64,000 nt of DNA from NCBI RefSeq assembly GCF_011927945.1, contig NZ_JAATJM010000001.1, positions 124,001 through 188,000 on the forward strand, in the 5' to 3' direction. Source of the DNA: Brevundimonas alba. GTDB lineage: Bacteria; Pseudomonadota; Alphaproteobacteria; Caulobacterales; Caulobacteraceae. The notes under the pieces were generated by a model. That model was given only the letters and a program-made list of their open reading frames with translations, was not told the DNA's origin and made no database searches. Shown here piece by piece: positions 47,117-56,571 of the stretch; position 1 is the stretch's first letter; every line of letters starts with the position of its first letter. The translations under genes and the position numbers were made by a program.

Positions 47117-48445
47117 CTAGAGATTTTCCCGCAACCAGCCCGCCGCGCGCGCCACTATCCCGCCCCGGTGCATTTTCGGCGCATCGGCGGCCGTAATCTG
47201 GCGCGACATGAGTTTTCGGGCCGAAACGGCCTCCCGAGGACCATAGGCGGCGCGCAGCAGCACGCCGGCGGCCGAGCAGAAGGCCGGGCCGGAGGCCGCG
47301 TCCGCCAGGTGGGGCGCGCGCTGCGGCTTGCCCAGCCGAACAGGCCGGTCGAACACCCGCACCGCCAACTCACGCACGCCGTTCAGCTGGCTCGCGCCGC
47401 CGGTCAGCACCAGGCCGGCGCCCGGCTCAAGCCCCACCCCGGCATTCCGCAGCCGGTCGCGCAGCAGCTCCAGAGTCTCCTCGACGCGCGGCGCGATGAC
47501 CGTCTTCAGCATGGCCCGCGGCACCACCACCGGTCCGGCCGACGGATCCTCGCCGCGCGGCGGGGCCTCCAGCATTTCGCGGTCTTCGTTGGCGCTGGCC
47601 ATGGCCGAGCCGTGCAGGGTCTTCAGCCGCTCCGCTCCGGCCCGCGAGGTCGACAGGCCGCGGGCGATGTCGGCCGTGACGTGGTCGCCGCCGACGTTGA
47701 GCGATTCGATGTGCAGCAGGCTGCGCCCGCCCCAGACCGCCGCCGAGGTCGCGCCGCCGCCCATGTCGATGCAGACGCAGCCCAGATCCATCTCGTCGTC
47801 TTCCAGCGCCGCCAGCGACGACGCCACCGGTGCCGCCACCACGCCCTGCAGGTCCAGATGCGCCAGCTCGAGGCAGTGGCTCAGCGCCGTGAAGGCGCTC
47901 TCGGCCATCGACACCACCAGCAGGTCCAGTCCCAGCGAATGTCCGCGCATCGCCCGCGGATCGTGCACGCCTCGCGCGCCGTCCACCGACCAGGCGATCG
48001 GCAGCACGTGGATCGGCCGGCGGTTCGGCAGGCGAATCTGCGCCAGGGCCATGGCGATGACGCGGGCCAGATCGGCGTCGCCGACCGGATTGGCGCCCAG
48101 CGACACGCGGGCCTGGACTCGGTGGCTGGCCATCTGGCCGATAGCGGTCGTCACGACCACGCCCGAGACCGGAGATCCGGCGGCCCGCTCGGCCCGCTCG
48201 ACGGCGTGGCCGATGGCCTGCGCCGCCTCGTCCATATTGACGATGCCGCCGCCGCGGATGCCGCGCGACTGCACATGGCCCGCGCCCGCGACCCGGATGG
48301 TGCGGTCGGCGTGGCGCACGCCGTCGGGCTTCATGATGAAGCAGCCGACCTTCGACTGGCCGAGGTCCAGCGCCGCCACGACCGGCGCGCGGCCCGCCGC
48401 GCCCTTGGCGCCATCCACAGACTTGTCCACAGACCGTCCAGCCAT
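47117..48445 (-). CDS. ftsA: cell division protein FtsA
   Basis: A 442-residue actin-like protein that ties FtsZ to the membrane. Blocks: VVAALDLGQSKVGCFI (phosphate 1), VVVTTAIGQMASH, CVCIDMGGGATSAAVW (phosphate 2), LNVGGDHVTADIARGL, and GLVLTGGASQLNGV (adenosine). The C-terminal amphipathic helix is IVARAAGWLRENL. The usual GGTS-type phosphate-2 loop reads GGATS here. It follows ftsQ after 16 bases. The next gene in the same direction is the TonB receptor rather than ftsZ. Confidence 0.96.
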   Translation of the reverse strand: MAGRSVDKSVDGAKGAAGRAPVVAALDLGQSKVGCFIMKPDGVRHADRTIRVAGAGHVQSRGIRGGGIVNMDEAAQAIGHAVERAERAAGSPVSGVVVTTAIGQMASHRVQARVSLGANPVGDADLARVIAMALAQIRLPNRRPIHVLPIAWSVDGARGVHDPRAMRGHSLGLDLLVVSMAESAFTALSHCLELAHLDLQGVVAAPVASSLAALEDDEMDLGCVCIDMGGGATSAAVWGGRSLLHIESLNVGGDHVTADIARGLSTSRAGAERLKTLHGSAMASANEDREMLEAPPRGEDPSAGPVVVPRAMLKTVIAPRVEETLELLRDRLRNAGVGLEPGAGLVLTGGASQLNGVRELAVRVFDRPVRLGKPQRAPHLADAASGPAFCSAAGVLLRAAYGPREAVSARKLMSRQITAADAPKMHRGGIVARAAGWLRENL

Positions 48446-48461
48446 ACTGGTATCCCTGCCC

Positions 48462-49349
48462 TTACGCGTCGCCGGAAGAGGGCCGGACGGCGACCTCCTC
48501 GGGCGTTCTCAGATCGATGCGGGCGAACCCGAGTTCCAGCAGCCGCTCGCGCTGGTCCAGCGCGTCCAGCTGGATCAGGGCCGCGTCCTGATCCGTGGCC
48601 GGCAACTGGATCAGGCTGCCGTCCTTCAGACGCAGGTCCCAGCGGCGTTCGTCCACGCGCACCAGCGCCTCCAGACGCGCCATCAGCCGCGGCCGCTGCG
48701 CGATCAGCGGCAGCACTTCGGCCGCCGCCTGTTCGGCGCCCTTGCCGACGACCAGCGGCAGGTTCGGATAGCGGCCGGCGTCGGCGCCGCGGATCACCTG
48801 CCCGTGGCTGTCGATGACCATGTTGCGTCCACCGGCCTGCCAGATGGCCAGCCGGTCATGCTCCGTCACGTGCACGATCAGGGTGTTGGGCAGCAGCCGA
48901 ACGACGCGCGCCGACTTGACCCAGCCCACGCTCTCGACCCGCTTGCGCACGGCGTCCAGGTCGATCGAGGTCATGGCCTGGCCGCCGTCCAACTGCACGG
49001 CCCGCTGGATCGCGCCCGTCGCCTCGGCGGACTCGCCCTCGATGAAGACCTTGTCCAGCTTCAGCCCCATGCCGACGGCCATGCCGTCCACGCCCTGGCT
49101 GAACGAGGCTCCGATCCGCTCGGCGCGGGCTCCGGTCGCCAGCACGCCCGCCAGCACGACCACGCCGGCGACGATGGAGATGACGACGGCGCGGGGCGAC
49201 AGGTCCAGCCGCCCGATCGCCGCCACCTTGCCCGGCGTGGCCGGGGCGTTGCGGGGCGCGCGGCCCCTGCCCCCTGATTTGGGAGCCGAAGACCGCTGGG
49301 CGGGCTGTTTCGAATTCTGTCGCCGACCGCCGCGAACTACCGCGGGCAT
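48462..49349 (-). CDS. ftsQ: cell division protein FtsQ
   Basis: A 295-residue bitopic division protein. A basic, proline-rich cytoplasmic start is followed by one membrane helix ([19 protein letters not shown]), then a POTRA domain ([57 protein letters not shown]) and a beta domain. The ATG at 49349 has GGAGG seven bases upstream, and it overlaps the ddlB end by 13 bases; an earlier start is less supported. It acts as a link between early and late division proteins. Confidence 0.94.
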   Translation of the reverse strand: MPAVVRGGRRQNSKQPAQRSSAPKSGGRGRAPRNAPATPGKVAAIGRLDLSPRAVVISIVAGVVVLAGVLATGARAERIGASFSQGVDGMAVGMGLKLDKVFIEGESAEATGAIQRAVQLDGGQAMTSIDLDAVRKRVESVGWVKSARVVRLLPNTLIVHVTEHDRLAIWQAGGRNMVIDSHGQVIRGADAGRYPNLPLVVGKGAEQAAAEVLPLIAQRPRLMARLEALVRVDERRWDLRLKDGSLIQLPATDQDAALIQLDALDQRERLLELGFARIDLRTPEEVAVRPSSGDA

Positions 49350-50275
49350 GAGGCGTCCTCCACCATCCACCGGACCAGGTCTTTGTACCCCATCCCCACA
49401 TGCGCGGCCTGCTCGGGGACGAGCGAGGTCGGCGTCATGCCGGGCTGGGTGTTGACCTCCAGAAGAACGAGAACGTCGTTAAGATCGTCATAACGAAAGT
49501 CCGATCGGGAAACCCCGCGGCAACCAAGAGCGGCATGCGCCAGCTCGGATTGGCGCAGCGCCGCTTCGAATACATGGGCCGGCAGCTCGGCTGGCAGCTT
49601 GTGGACCGATCCGCCCGGCGCGTATTTGGCTTCGTAGTCGTAGAACCCCTTCACCGGCGTGATGTCGGTCACCGTCAGGGCCCGCGGCCCGGTCGCCTCT
49701 CCGATCACCGCGACCGCCAGTTCCTTGCCCCGGATATAGGGCTCGACCATCACCTGCTCGCCATAGGTCCAGTCGGGCGACCCCACTTCGGTCTGCGGAC
49801 CGTTGGCGCCTTCCGGCACCAGATAGACGCCGACCGAAGACCCCTCGGCGTTCGGCTTGATCACATAGGGCGGCGCGATCACGTGGCGGCTGGCTACCTC
49901 GTGCCGGTCGAACAGGCCGCCGCCCGGCACCTCGACCCCGGCGGCGCGCAGCACCGACTTGGACTTGTCCTTGTCCATCGTCAGGGCCGAGGCCAGCACG
50001 CCCGAGTGGCTGTAGGGGATCTGCAGCGTCTCCAGAATGCCCTGGACGCAGCCGTCCTCGCCCCATTCCCCATGCAGGGCGTTCAGCACGACATCGGGCT
50101 TCAGCTGGGTCAGCACGGCGGCCAGATCGCGCCCGGCATCGACACGGCTGACCCGGGCCACCTGCCCCTCCAGCGCGTCGGCGCAGCCCGCCCCCGAACT
50201 CAGCGACACCTCGCGCTCCGACGACAGCCCGCCCATCAGGACGGCGACGTGAAGGTCTGCGAAGGGGCGGTTCAT
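49337..50275 (-). CDS. ddlB: D-alanine--D-alanine ligase
   Basis: A 312-residue ATP-grasp enzyme that makes the D-Ala-D-Ala dipeptide for peptidoglycan. Motifs: [52 protein letters not shown], and [20 protein letters not shown] with the metal-binding residues. ATG at 50275 has GGAG six bases upstream and is preferred over the GTG at 50296. It is an operon member between the DUF5946 gene and ftsQ. Confidence 0.95.
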   Translation of the reverse strand: MNRPFADLHVAVLMGGLSSEREVSLSSGAGCADALEGQVARVSRVDAGRDLAAVLTQLKPDVVLNALHGEWGEDGCVQGILETLQIPYSHSGVLASALTMDKDKSKSVLRAAGVEVPGGGLFDRHEVASRHVIAPPYVIKPNAEGSSVGVYLVPEGANGPQTEVGSPDWTYGEQVMVEPYIRGKELAVAVIGEATGPRALTVTDITPVKGFYDYEAKYAPGGSVHKLPAELPAHVFEAALRQSELAHAALGCRGVSRSDFRYDDLNDVLVLLEVNTQPGMTPTSLVPEQAAHVGMGYKDLVRWMVEDASCPR

Positions 50276-50326
50276 GACGGACTCCGGACTGGTCACCGCA
50301 ATGCGGCGAATGTCCTTAACAACGCC

Positions 50327-50827
50327 TCAACCATCCTGCGCCCAGCGGCGGATGAAATCGTGGTGATCGGCCCAGTCCGCCCATGCGGCGGCTGCCCAGC
50401 GGCGCACCGCCGCCCGGTGCGCGTCCGGCTCCACCGCGTCCACCACGTCGGCGACCGTCACGGCATATCGGGCCCGCGGCGGCAGGTCCGGCAGCGAGCC
50501 CTTCCGCGCGGCGAAGCCCAGCATCGCGGCGTTGGCGGCCTCGCCTTCCAGCCCCTGTTCGATCTGCACCATCAGCCGCGCCAGATGCAGACCGACCGAC
50601 TGGATCGCCCGCCGCGAGCCGTCGCCGGGATGTTGCACGGCCCAGGCGTCGACGCTCAGCCGATGCACGGCCATGAGCCCCGGATCCGAATACTCCCGCG
50701 CCATCACCGCGTTGAACGCGGCCCAGCAGGCCGGTGACGAGGTCATATAGGCGTGGGTCGGCCCCTCGACGGCTCTTAGCCGCGAGCCGCAGCCCGGACA
50801 GACGTCGATGTCAGCCGGGGCGTCCAA
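50327..50827 (-). CDS. DUF5946 family protein with CxxC motif
   Basis: A 166-residue cytoplasmic protein with CPGCGSRL near the start, probably binding zinc together with later histidine or cysteine residues (SSPACWAAF). Helical blocks follow: [33 protein letters not shown] and the tryptophan-rich [19 protein letters not shown]. From memory it matches DUF5946, whose role is unknown. It starts at TTG, overlapping the end of murB by 17 bases, and lies before ddlB, so it is transcribed with the cell-wall genes. Confidence 0.75.
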   Translation of the reverse strand: MDAPADIDVCPGCGSRLRAVEGPTHAYMTSSPACWAAFNAVMAREYSDPGLMAVHRLSVDAWAVQHPGDGSRRAIQSVGLHLARLMVQIEQGLEGEAANAAMLGFAARKGSLPDLPPRARYAVTVADVVDAVEPDAHRAAVRRWAAAAWADWADHHDFIRRWAQDG

Positions 50828-51722
50828 TGCGCTTGATCTCCCAGTCGAGCTGCACGCCCGTCTTGGCCAGCACGTCCGCCCGCACCGCCTCGCCGAGTCC
50901 CTCGATGTCCGCCGCCGTCGCCTCGCCCGGATTGATCATGAAGTTGGAATGCAGCTCGCTGAACATCGCCCCGCCGCCGGTCACAGCGTGCAGCCTGCCG
51001 CGCCAGCCCGCCTCGTCGACCAGCTTCCACGACGAATGGCCGGGCGGGTTCTTGAAGGTCGAACCGCCGGTCTTTTCCCGGATCGGCTGGGTCTGTTCGC
51101 GGCGCGAGGTGATCTCGGCGATGCGCCCGGCGACGGCGTCCGGCTCGTCCGGCGTCCCGCGATAGGTCGCCTCGATCCAGATGATGTCCGCTGGCGCTTC
51201 CGAGTGCCGATAGGTGTAGCCGAAGTCGGCCAGAGCATAGTCGACCCGCTCCCCCGCCCGCGTCAGTCCCCAGGCCGCGACGAGTATGTCCTTCGTCTCC
51301 GAGCCATAACAGCCGGCGTTCATGGTCAGCGCCCCGCCGATGGTCCCGGGAATGCCCGCGTAGAATTCCAGCCCCGCCAACCCTGCCTTGGCCGAAGCCT
51401 TGGCCACCATCGAGTCCAGCGCCCCTGCCCCGGCCGTGATCGTGTCGCCTTCCGTCGTGATCCCCGCGAACGGCCGGCCGGCCAACCGGATCACCACGCC
51501 CTCAACCCCGCCGTCGCGCACGATGACATTGGAGCCTACCCCCAACACCGTCACGGGGACGGCCGGGTCCAGCGCCTTCAGGAAGTGGGCGAGGTCGTCG
51601 GGATCGGCCGGGATGAACAGGGCGTCGGCGTTCCCGCCCACCCGGAACCATGTGAACGGCCCCAGCGGCTCGTTAGCAAGTAGCTTGCCGCGAACCTGGG
51701 GCAGGGAGTCACGCCAGCTCAA
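50811..51722 (-). CDS. murB: UDP-N-acetylenolpyruvoylglucosamine reductase
   Basis: A 303-residue FAD enzyme that forms UDP-MurNAc. Motifs: [58 protein letters not shown], and the catalytic region [21 protein letters not shown]. The TTG at 51722 overlaps the murC stop as TTGA and has GGAGG seven bases upstream, so it is preferred to the longer reading that starts inside murC. Order murC-murB-ddlB is the usual one. Confidence 0.95.
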   Translation of the reverse strand: MSWRDSLPQVRGKLLANEPLGPFTWFRVGGNADALFIPADPDDLAHFLKALDPAVPVTVLGVGSNVIVRDGGVEGVVIRLAGRPFAGITTEGDTITAGAGALDSMVAKASAKAGLAGLEFYAGIPGTIGGALTMNAGCYGSETKDILVAAWGLTRAGERVDYALADFGYTYRHSEAPADIIWIEATYRGTPDEPDAVAGRIAEITSRREQTQPIREKTGGSTFKNPPGHSSWKLVDEAGWRGRLHAVTGGGAMFSELHSNFMINPGEATAADIEGLGEAVRADVLAKTGVQLDWEIKRIGRPG

Positions 51723-53149
51723 GACAGCCCCTCCAGCTGCCCCGGCAGTGCATAGGCCCACTGGGTGATGTCACCCGCCCCCAGCAGCACCACCAGATCG
51801 CCGGCCTTGGCCTCCGCCGCGATCACCGCAGGCAGCGCATCCACCCCCTCGAGCGCCTGCACCGACCGGTGCCCGAACCGGCGGATGCCCTCGACCAGCC
51901 CATCCTTGTCGACCCCCTCGATCGGCGCCTCGCCCGCCGCATAGACGTCGGCCACGATCACCGCGTCGGCGTCCGAGAAACAGGTCGAGAACTCCTCCAT
52001 CAGGTCGCGCAGCCGGGTGAAACGGTGCGGCTGGACCACGGCGATAACCCGCCCCTCCGCCACCTGCCGCGCCGCCTTCAGCACGGCGGCGATCTCAACC
52101 GGATGGTGGCCATAGTCGTCGACGATCCGAACCCCGCCGACCACGCCCGTGGTCGTGAACCGCCGCCGCACCCCGCCGAAGCCGGCCAGCCCGGCCTTGA
52201 TCGCCTCGTCCGACACGTCCAGCTCGCGCGCCACGGCGATGGCCGCCAGCGCGTTCGACACATTGTGCCAGCCCGCCATCGGCAGGTGCAGGCCCTCGAT
52301 CCGGGTCGGCTCGTCCATGGCGGCCATGCCCCGGCCCTGGATGACCACGTCGAAACGGCAGCCGTCCGCGCGCATGTCGCAGTTGTCCGCGCGGACCATG
52401 GCCTGGGGGTTGACCCCATAGGTCACCAGCCGCCGGTTATCGATCGAGGCGACCAGCCGCTGCACCTCCGGGTGGTCGAGGCAGACGGCGGCGAAGCCGT
52501 AGAAGGGGATGTTCTCGACGAAGTCCACGAACGCCTTCCGAACCCCGTCGAAGTCGCCGTAGTGGTCCAGATGCTCGGGATCGATGTTGGTGACGATGGC
52601 CACCGTCGATTTCAGGCGCAGGAAGCTGCCGTCGCTCTCGTCCGCCTCGACGACGATCCAGTCGCCGTCGCCGACCTTGGCGTTGGTGCCATAGGCGTTG
52701 ATGATCCCGCCGTTGACCACCGTCGGGTCCAGCCCGCCGGCGTCCAGAATGGCCGCCACCATAGACGTCGTCGTGGTCTTGCCGTGCGTCCCGCCGACCG
52801 CGATCGAGAACTGCAGCCGCATCAGCTCGGCCAGCATCTCGGCCCGGCGCACCAGCGGAATGCGACGCTCGCGGGCCGCCATCATCTCGGGATTGCTGGC
52901 CTTGACCGCCGTCGAATAGACCACCGCCGAAACCGCGTCGCCGATGTGCGCCGCGTCATGGCCGATGAAGATGCGGGCTCCCAGCTTCTCCAGCCGTTCG
53001 GTATTGGCCGACGCCTTCGCGTCCGAGCCCTGCACCGAATAGCCGATCTTGAGCATGATCTCGGCGATGCCGCTCATGCCGATCCCCCCGATGCCCACGA
53101 AATGGACGGGACCGAGGTCGAAGGGAACGGGACGAAGGCGTGCGATCAT
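51719..53149 (-). CDS. murC: UDP-N-acetylmuramate--L-alanine ligase
   Basis: A 476-residue Mur ligase adding the first amino acid, L-alanine, to UDP-MurNAc. Motifs: [19 protein letters not shown] at the start, the ATP loop [52 protein letters not shown] and [10 protein letters not shown]. Length is normal. It is the first gene of the mur-fts block here; scpB lies 48 bp upstream, in place of murG as in the usual division cluster. Confidence 0.97.
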   Translation of the reverse strand: MIARLRPVPFDLGPVHFVGIGGIGMSGIAEIMLKIGYSVQGSDAKASANTERLEKLGARIFIGHDAAHIGDAVSAVVYSTAVKASNPEMMAARERRIPLVRRAEMLAELMRLQFSIAVGGTHGKTTTTSMVAAILDAGGLDPTVVNGGIINAYGTNAKVGDGDWIVVEADESDGSFLRLKSTVAIVTNIDPEHLDHYGDFDGVRKAFVDFVENIPFYGFAAVCLDHPEVQRLVASIDNRRLVTYGVNPQAMVRADNCDMRADGCRFDVVIQGRGMAAMDEPTRIEGLHLPMAGWHNVSNALAAIAVARELDVSDEAIKAGLAGFGGVRRRFTTTGVVGGVRIVDDYGHHPVEIAAVLKAARQVAEGRVIAVVQPHRFTRLRDLMEEFSTCFSDADAVIVADVYAAGEAPIEGVDKDGLVEGIRRFGHRSVQALEGVDALPAVIAAEAKAGDLVVLLGAGDITQWAYALPGQLEGLS

Positions 53150-53197
53150 CGCAGCGGCTTAGCAAGGCTTCGGAGCGATTGCGACACCCCCGGACGA

Positions 53198-53857
53198 TCA
53201 GTCCTCAGCCACGAAGTCCTGCGCGAACTCCGGCGAGTCCTCCTCACCCGCCAGCAGCGGCGCGTCGTCCTCGTCCGACGCCCGCGACGGGTCCGGCACC
53301 TCGAAGCCGACAGGGATCGACAGGTCCAGCAGCCCCGCCGCCTTCATCTCCTGCACGCCCGGCAGGTCGTACAGGCTCGACAGGCTGAAATGCTCCAGGA
53401 ACCGGTCGGCCGTCGCATAGGTCACCGGTCGTCCCGGCGTCCGCCGCCGGCCCTTCAGCCGCACGAACCCCATCTCCAGCAACAGGTCCAGCGTCCCCTT
53501 CGACAGCGACACGCCCCGCACGCTCTCGATCTCTGCCCGGGTGCAGGGCTGGTGGTAGGCGATGATGGCCAGGGTCTCGAGCGCCGCCTTCGACAGCCGC
53601 CGCGGCTCCTCCCGCTCCTCGGTCATCATGAACGACAGATCGGCCGCCGTGCGGAAGCGCCAGCGGTCGGCCACGCACTCCAGCTCCACCCCTCGCCCCT
53701 GATACCGCTCGCGCAGCGCCGAGATCGCCCCGCCCACGTCCGCGCCCTCCGGCAGCCGCCGCGCGATCTCCGCCGCCGACAGCGGCCCCGCCGCCGCGAA
53801 CAGCAGCGCCTCGACCCGGCGCTCTATCTCGAGATGGTCCGGCGCGAACTGGATCAC
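53198..53857 (-). CDS. scpB: segregation and condensation protein B
   Basis: A 219-residue partner of ScpA and SMC in chromosome condensation. It has two winged-helix domains: EIERRVEALLFAAAGPLSAAEIARRLP at the start (shown here as EIERRVEALLFAA and LSAAEIARRLP) and LETLAIIAYHQPCTRAEIE, followed by RGVSLSKGTLDLLLEMGFV. An acidic tail of about 30 residues ends the protein. The GTG overlaps the scpA stop as GTGA. Confidence 0.93.
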   Translation of the reverse strand: MIQFAPDHLEIERRVEALLFAAAGPLSAAEIARRLPEGADVGGAISALRERYQGRGVELECVADRWRFRTAADLSFMMTEEREEPRRLSKAALETLAIIAYHQPCTRAEIESVRGVSLSKGTLDLLLEMGFVRLKGRRRTPGRPVTYATADRFLEHFSLSSLYDLPGVQEMKAAGLLDLSIPVGFEVPDPSRASDEDDAPLLAGEEDSPEFAQDFVAED

Positions 53858-54675
53858 GGAACCAGCTCCAGCCCCTGCCCGACGCCGCGCCGCTTCAGAT
53901 ACAGGTCCGCGAAGGCCTCGGCCTGTTTCACGTCCATGGCCCCCTCCTTCACCAGCTCCAGACTGGCCGACAGCGTCGAGGCGGTGAAGCTGGCCTGCGA
54001 CGGCCCCTCCCCGTCCTGCCGCTCCGGCGCCACCCGCTCCAGCGGCGTCCACTCCTCCAGCCGCGGCAGTATATCCCGCAGCCAGTCCCGCGCCGCCTCC
54101 AGCCCAAACGCCTCGACCCGCTGGCCGGGATTGTAGCGCCGCTGCTCCTCGCGCCGCCGCTGGGTCACATAGGCGGCCATCAGCTCATACAGGCTGGCGT
54201 CGATCCGGTCGGACGGCACGATCACCAGCGCCTCCGGATCGCCGCGGGTGAACACGTCCCGCTTCAGCTGCGGCCGCGAGGTGATCGCCTCCACCGCCTT
54301 GCGCATCGCCTCCAGCTTCTGCAGCCGGAACGCCAGCGCCGCCGCCATCTCCTCGGCCGGCAGCTCGTCGCCCTTGCCCTTGTCGGTGCGCGGCAGCAGC
54401 AGGCGCGACTTCAGATAGGCCAGCCACGAGGCCATCACGAGATAGTCCGCCGCCAGCGAGAAATTCCGCCGCCGCGCCTCCTGCACGAAGGCCAGATACT
54501 GCTCGGCCAGCTTCGTGATCGACAGCTTCAGCAGATCGACCTTCTGCGTCCGCGCCAGCGCCAGCAGGACGTGCAGCGGCCCTTCATAGCCCTCCAGATC
54601 GACCACGAACGCCTCGCGCTCGTCGGCCTGATCCGCCGCCGCGAAGTCCAGATTGGGCTGGAAGGCGTCCGTCAC
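53854..54675 (-). CDS. scpA: segregation and condensation protein A
   Basis: A 273-residue kleisin that bridges SMC heads. Blocks: VVDLEGYEGPLHVLLALA, KVDLLKLSITKLAEQYL, YLVMASWLAYLKSRLLLP, and the C-terminal winged helix (ASFTASTLSASLELVKEG, QAEAFADLYLKRRG). It starts inside the nagZ stop (ATGA) and ends inside the scpB start, so nagZ-scpA-scpB is one translation-coupled set. Confidence 0.94.
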   Translation of the reverse strand: MTDAFQPNLDFAAADQADEREAFVVDLEGYEGPLHVLLALARTQKVDLLKLSITKLAEQYLAFVQEARRRNFSLAADYLVMASWLAYLKSRLLLPRTDKGKGDELPAEEMAAALAFRLQKLEAMRKAVEAITSRPQLKRDVFTRGDPEALVIVPSDRIDASLYELMAAYVTQRRREEQRRYNPGQRVEAFGLEAARDWLRDILPRLEEWTPLERVAPERQDGEGPSQASFTASTLSASLELVKEGAMDVKQAEAFADLYLKRRGVGQGLELVP

Positions 54676-55724
54676 GCCTGCGCCTCCCCGACATCCGGCC
54701 CGCGCTTGGCCTCAAGCTTGCCGGCCATCAGTGCGTCGAACCGGTTCCGCGCCTCCATCGGATCCAGCGGCTCCACATCGCGCACGATCCGCGCCAGCGC
54801 CGCCTCGGCCCGCTTCGCCGCCCCGCCCTTCAGCCGGCCGACGCCCTCGGCCACTTCCCGCATCTCGTCGAGGTCGCCGTTGCAGTGCAGGACCGCGTCG
54901 CAGCCCGCCTTCAGCGCCGCCTCCGCCCGCTCCCGCAGGCTCCCGGACAGCGCCTTCATCGACAGGTCGTCCGTCATGATCAGCCCGCCGAACCCGAGCC
55001 CCTCGCGCATCAGCCGCACCGCCTTCTTCGAGGTCGTCGCCGGCCGCTTCGGGTCCACCGCGTCGAACACCACATGCGCCGTCATCGCCAGCGGCATGTC
55101 CGACAGCGCCCGGAACGGCGCGAAATCCCATCCCTCCAGCGTCTTCAGATCGGCATGCACCACCGGCAGGTCGTGATGGCTGTCCGCAAAGGCCCGGCCA
55201 TGCCCCGGCATATGCTTGATCACCGGCAGCACCCCGCCGGCCAGCAGCCCCTCCGCCGCCGCCCGGCCCAGCATCGCCACCGTCGCCGGATCGCGCGCAT
55301 AGGCCCGGTCGCCGATGATGTCGTGCGCGCCCGGCACCGGCACATCCAGCACCGGCGCGCAGTCGACGTTGACCCCCACCGACTTCAGGTCATGCGCCAT
55401 CAGCCGCGCGCCCAGCCGGACCAGTTCCCGCGCCGCCAGCGGGTCGTTGGTCGCCTTCAGGAACGCGTCGCCCGGCGGATATTTCGGCCAGTGCGGCGGT
55501 CCCATCCGCTGCACCCGGCCGCCCTCCTGATCGATCAGCACCGGCGCATCGGCGTCGCCGACACAGTCGCGCATCTCGTCCGTCAGCGCCCGCATCTGCT
55601 CCGGGCTGTCGACATTGCGGCGAAAGACGATGAAGCCCCACGGCCGGACTTCGGCGAAGAAGGCCTTCTCTGCCTCCGTCAGCCGATGCCCGCTACAGCC
55701 GTAGATCGCCGCCGAACGGGTCAC
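54672..55724 (-). CDS. nagZ: beta-N-acetylhexosaminidase NagZ
   Basis: A GH3 enzyme of about 350 residues that removes GlcNAc from anhydro-muropeptides in cell-wall recycling. Motifs: RPWGFIVFRRN, LIDQEGGRVQRM, KHMPGHGRAFADSHHDLP with the catalytic histidine, and LIMTDDLSMKAL with the nucleophile aspartate. The GTG at 55724 overlaps the stop of the SPOR gene as GTGA and places AAIYGCSG at the usual distance from the start; a reading from 55766 is possible. The ribosome site is weak, fitting coupled translation. Confidence 0.93.
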   Translation of the reverse strand: MTRSAAIYGCSGHRLTEAEKAFFAEVRPWGFIVFRRNVDSPEQMRALTDEMRDCVGDADAPVLIDQEGGRVQRMGPPHWPKYPPGDAFLKATNDPLAARELVRLGARLMAHDLKSVGVNVDCAPVLDVPVPGAHDIIGDRAYARDPATVAMLGRAAAEGLLAGGVLPVIKHMPGHGRAFADSHHDLPVVHADLKTLEGWDFAPFRALSDMPLAMTAHVVFDAVDPKRPATTSKKAVRLMREGLGFGGLIMTDDLSMKALSGSLRERAEAALKAGCDAVLHCNGDLDEMREVAEGVGRLKGGAAKRAEAALARIVRDVEPLDPMEARNRFDALMAGKLEAKRGPDVGEAQA

Positions 55725-56476
55725 CGAAGGAGACAGTCCCCGCCCGAAGCCCGGATGGCGCCGCACAGGGCCCGCGCATCCTCCTGGCTCAGGCCGGTGA
55801 CGGTGGTGCGATAGACGGTGGACCCGTTCGAGGCCGTCACCTCCTGCACCCGCCGGCTCGCGCCCGCGGTCAGGGCCGGGTAGCGGCCGACCACGGCGTT
55901 ATATTCGCGCTCGGCCAGATTCGGGGTCGAGAAGGCTCCGATCTGCACGCCGGACGTCCCGCCCGCGGGCGCCGGACGCGGCTCGGCCTTCGGCAGCGGC
56001 GGCGGCGTCACGGGCGCCGGACGGGCCGGAGCCGGCGCGGGCGCAGTCTCGATCGGTGCGGGCGCGGGGCGCGGCTGCACCGCTTCCGGCGGCGGCGTGA
56101 AGACCGGCGCGGTCGCGGGCGCCTCGGCGCCGGAATAGACATCGATGCCTTCGGTCGGATCGACCGGCTGTGCGTCTATCGGCGCGGCGCCCTTCATCTC
56201 GCCCACCGGCGTGCCCACAGCCGGCGGCGCGTCGTCCGACGCCCGCAGCCCGCCCTGGCTGTAATAGACGGCGACGGCGATGATCAGCACCAGCAGCACG
56301 ACCGCCGAGATGATCAGCGTCATGGGCGGGGCCTTGCCGCCGCCGCCGCCACCGCCGCCACCGCTCCGGCGCGGGTCATAGCCCTGCCGGTCGAACGGAA
56401 GATCGTCGTCCGTCGGCGGGGTATAGGCGCCGCGGTCACGGCCCTGGTTCGGGCGATAGGGATCTTCGTGAGACAT
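55721..56476 (-). CDS. SPOR domain protein
   Basis: A 251-residue inner-membrane protein. A polar N-terminal tail with a run of glycine leads to one membrane helix (TLIISAVVLLVLIIAVAVYY, residues about 52-72), then a proline/alanine-rich periplasmic linker, then a SPOR domain from about 175 (SGVQIGAFSTPNLAEREYNA, VYRTTVTGLSQEDARALC). SPOR domains bind denuded peptidoglycan at the septum. Cysteines in ALCGAIRASGGDCLL could form a disulfide. It may be an FtsN-like division protein, given its neighbours. Confidence 0.9.
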   Translation of the reverse strand: MSHEDPYRPNQGRDRGAYTPPTDDDLPFDRQGYDPRRSGGGGGGGGGKAPPMTLIISAVVLLVLIIAVAVYYSQGGLRASDDAPPAVGTPVGEMKGAAPIDAQPVDPTEGIDVYSGAEAPATAPVFTPPPEAVQPRPAPAPIETAPAPAPARPAPVTPPPLPKAEPRPAPAGGTSGVQIGAFSTPNLAEREYNAVVGRYPALTAGASRRVQEVTASNGSTVYRTTVTGLSQEDARALCGAIRASGGDCLLR

Positions 56477-56571
56477 GGCCGCGCCTTCCGTCTGCCGCGC
56501 GAATCGAGGCGCGGAACAGACACTCTATCCCGGTCCGAGTCCTTTTTCAGGCTGGTTCGCAGGTTGCTCGC

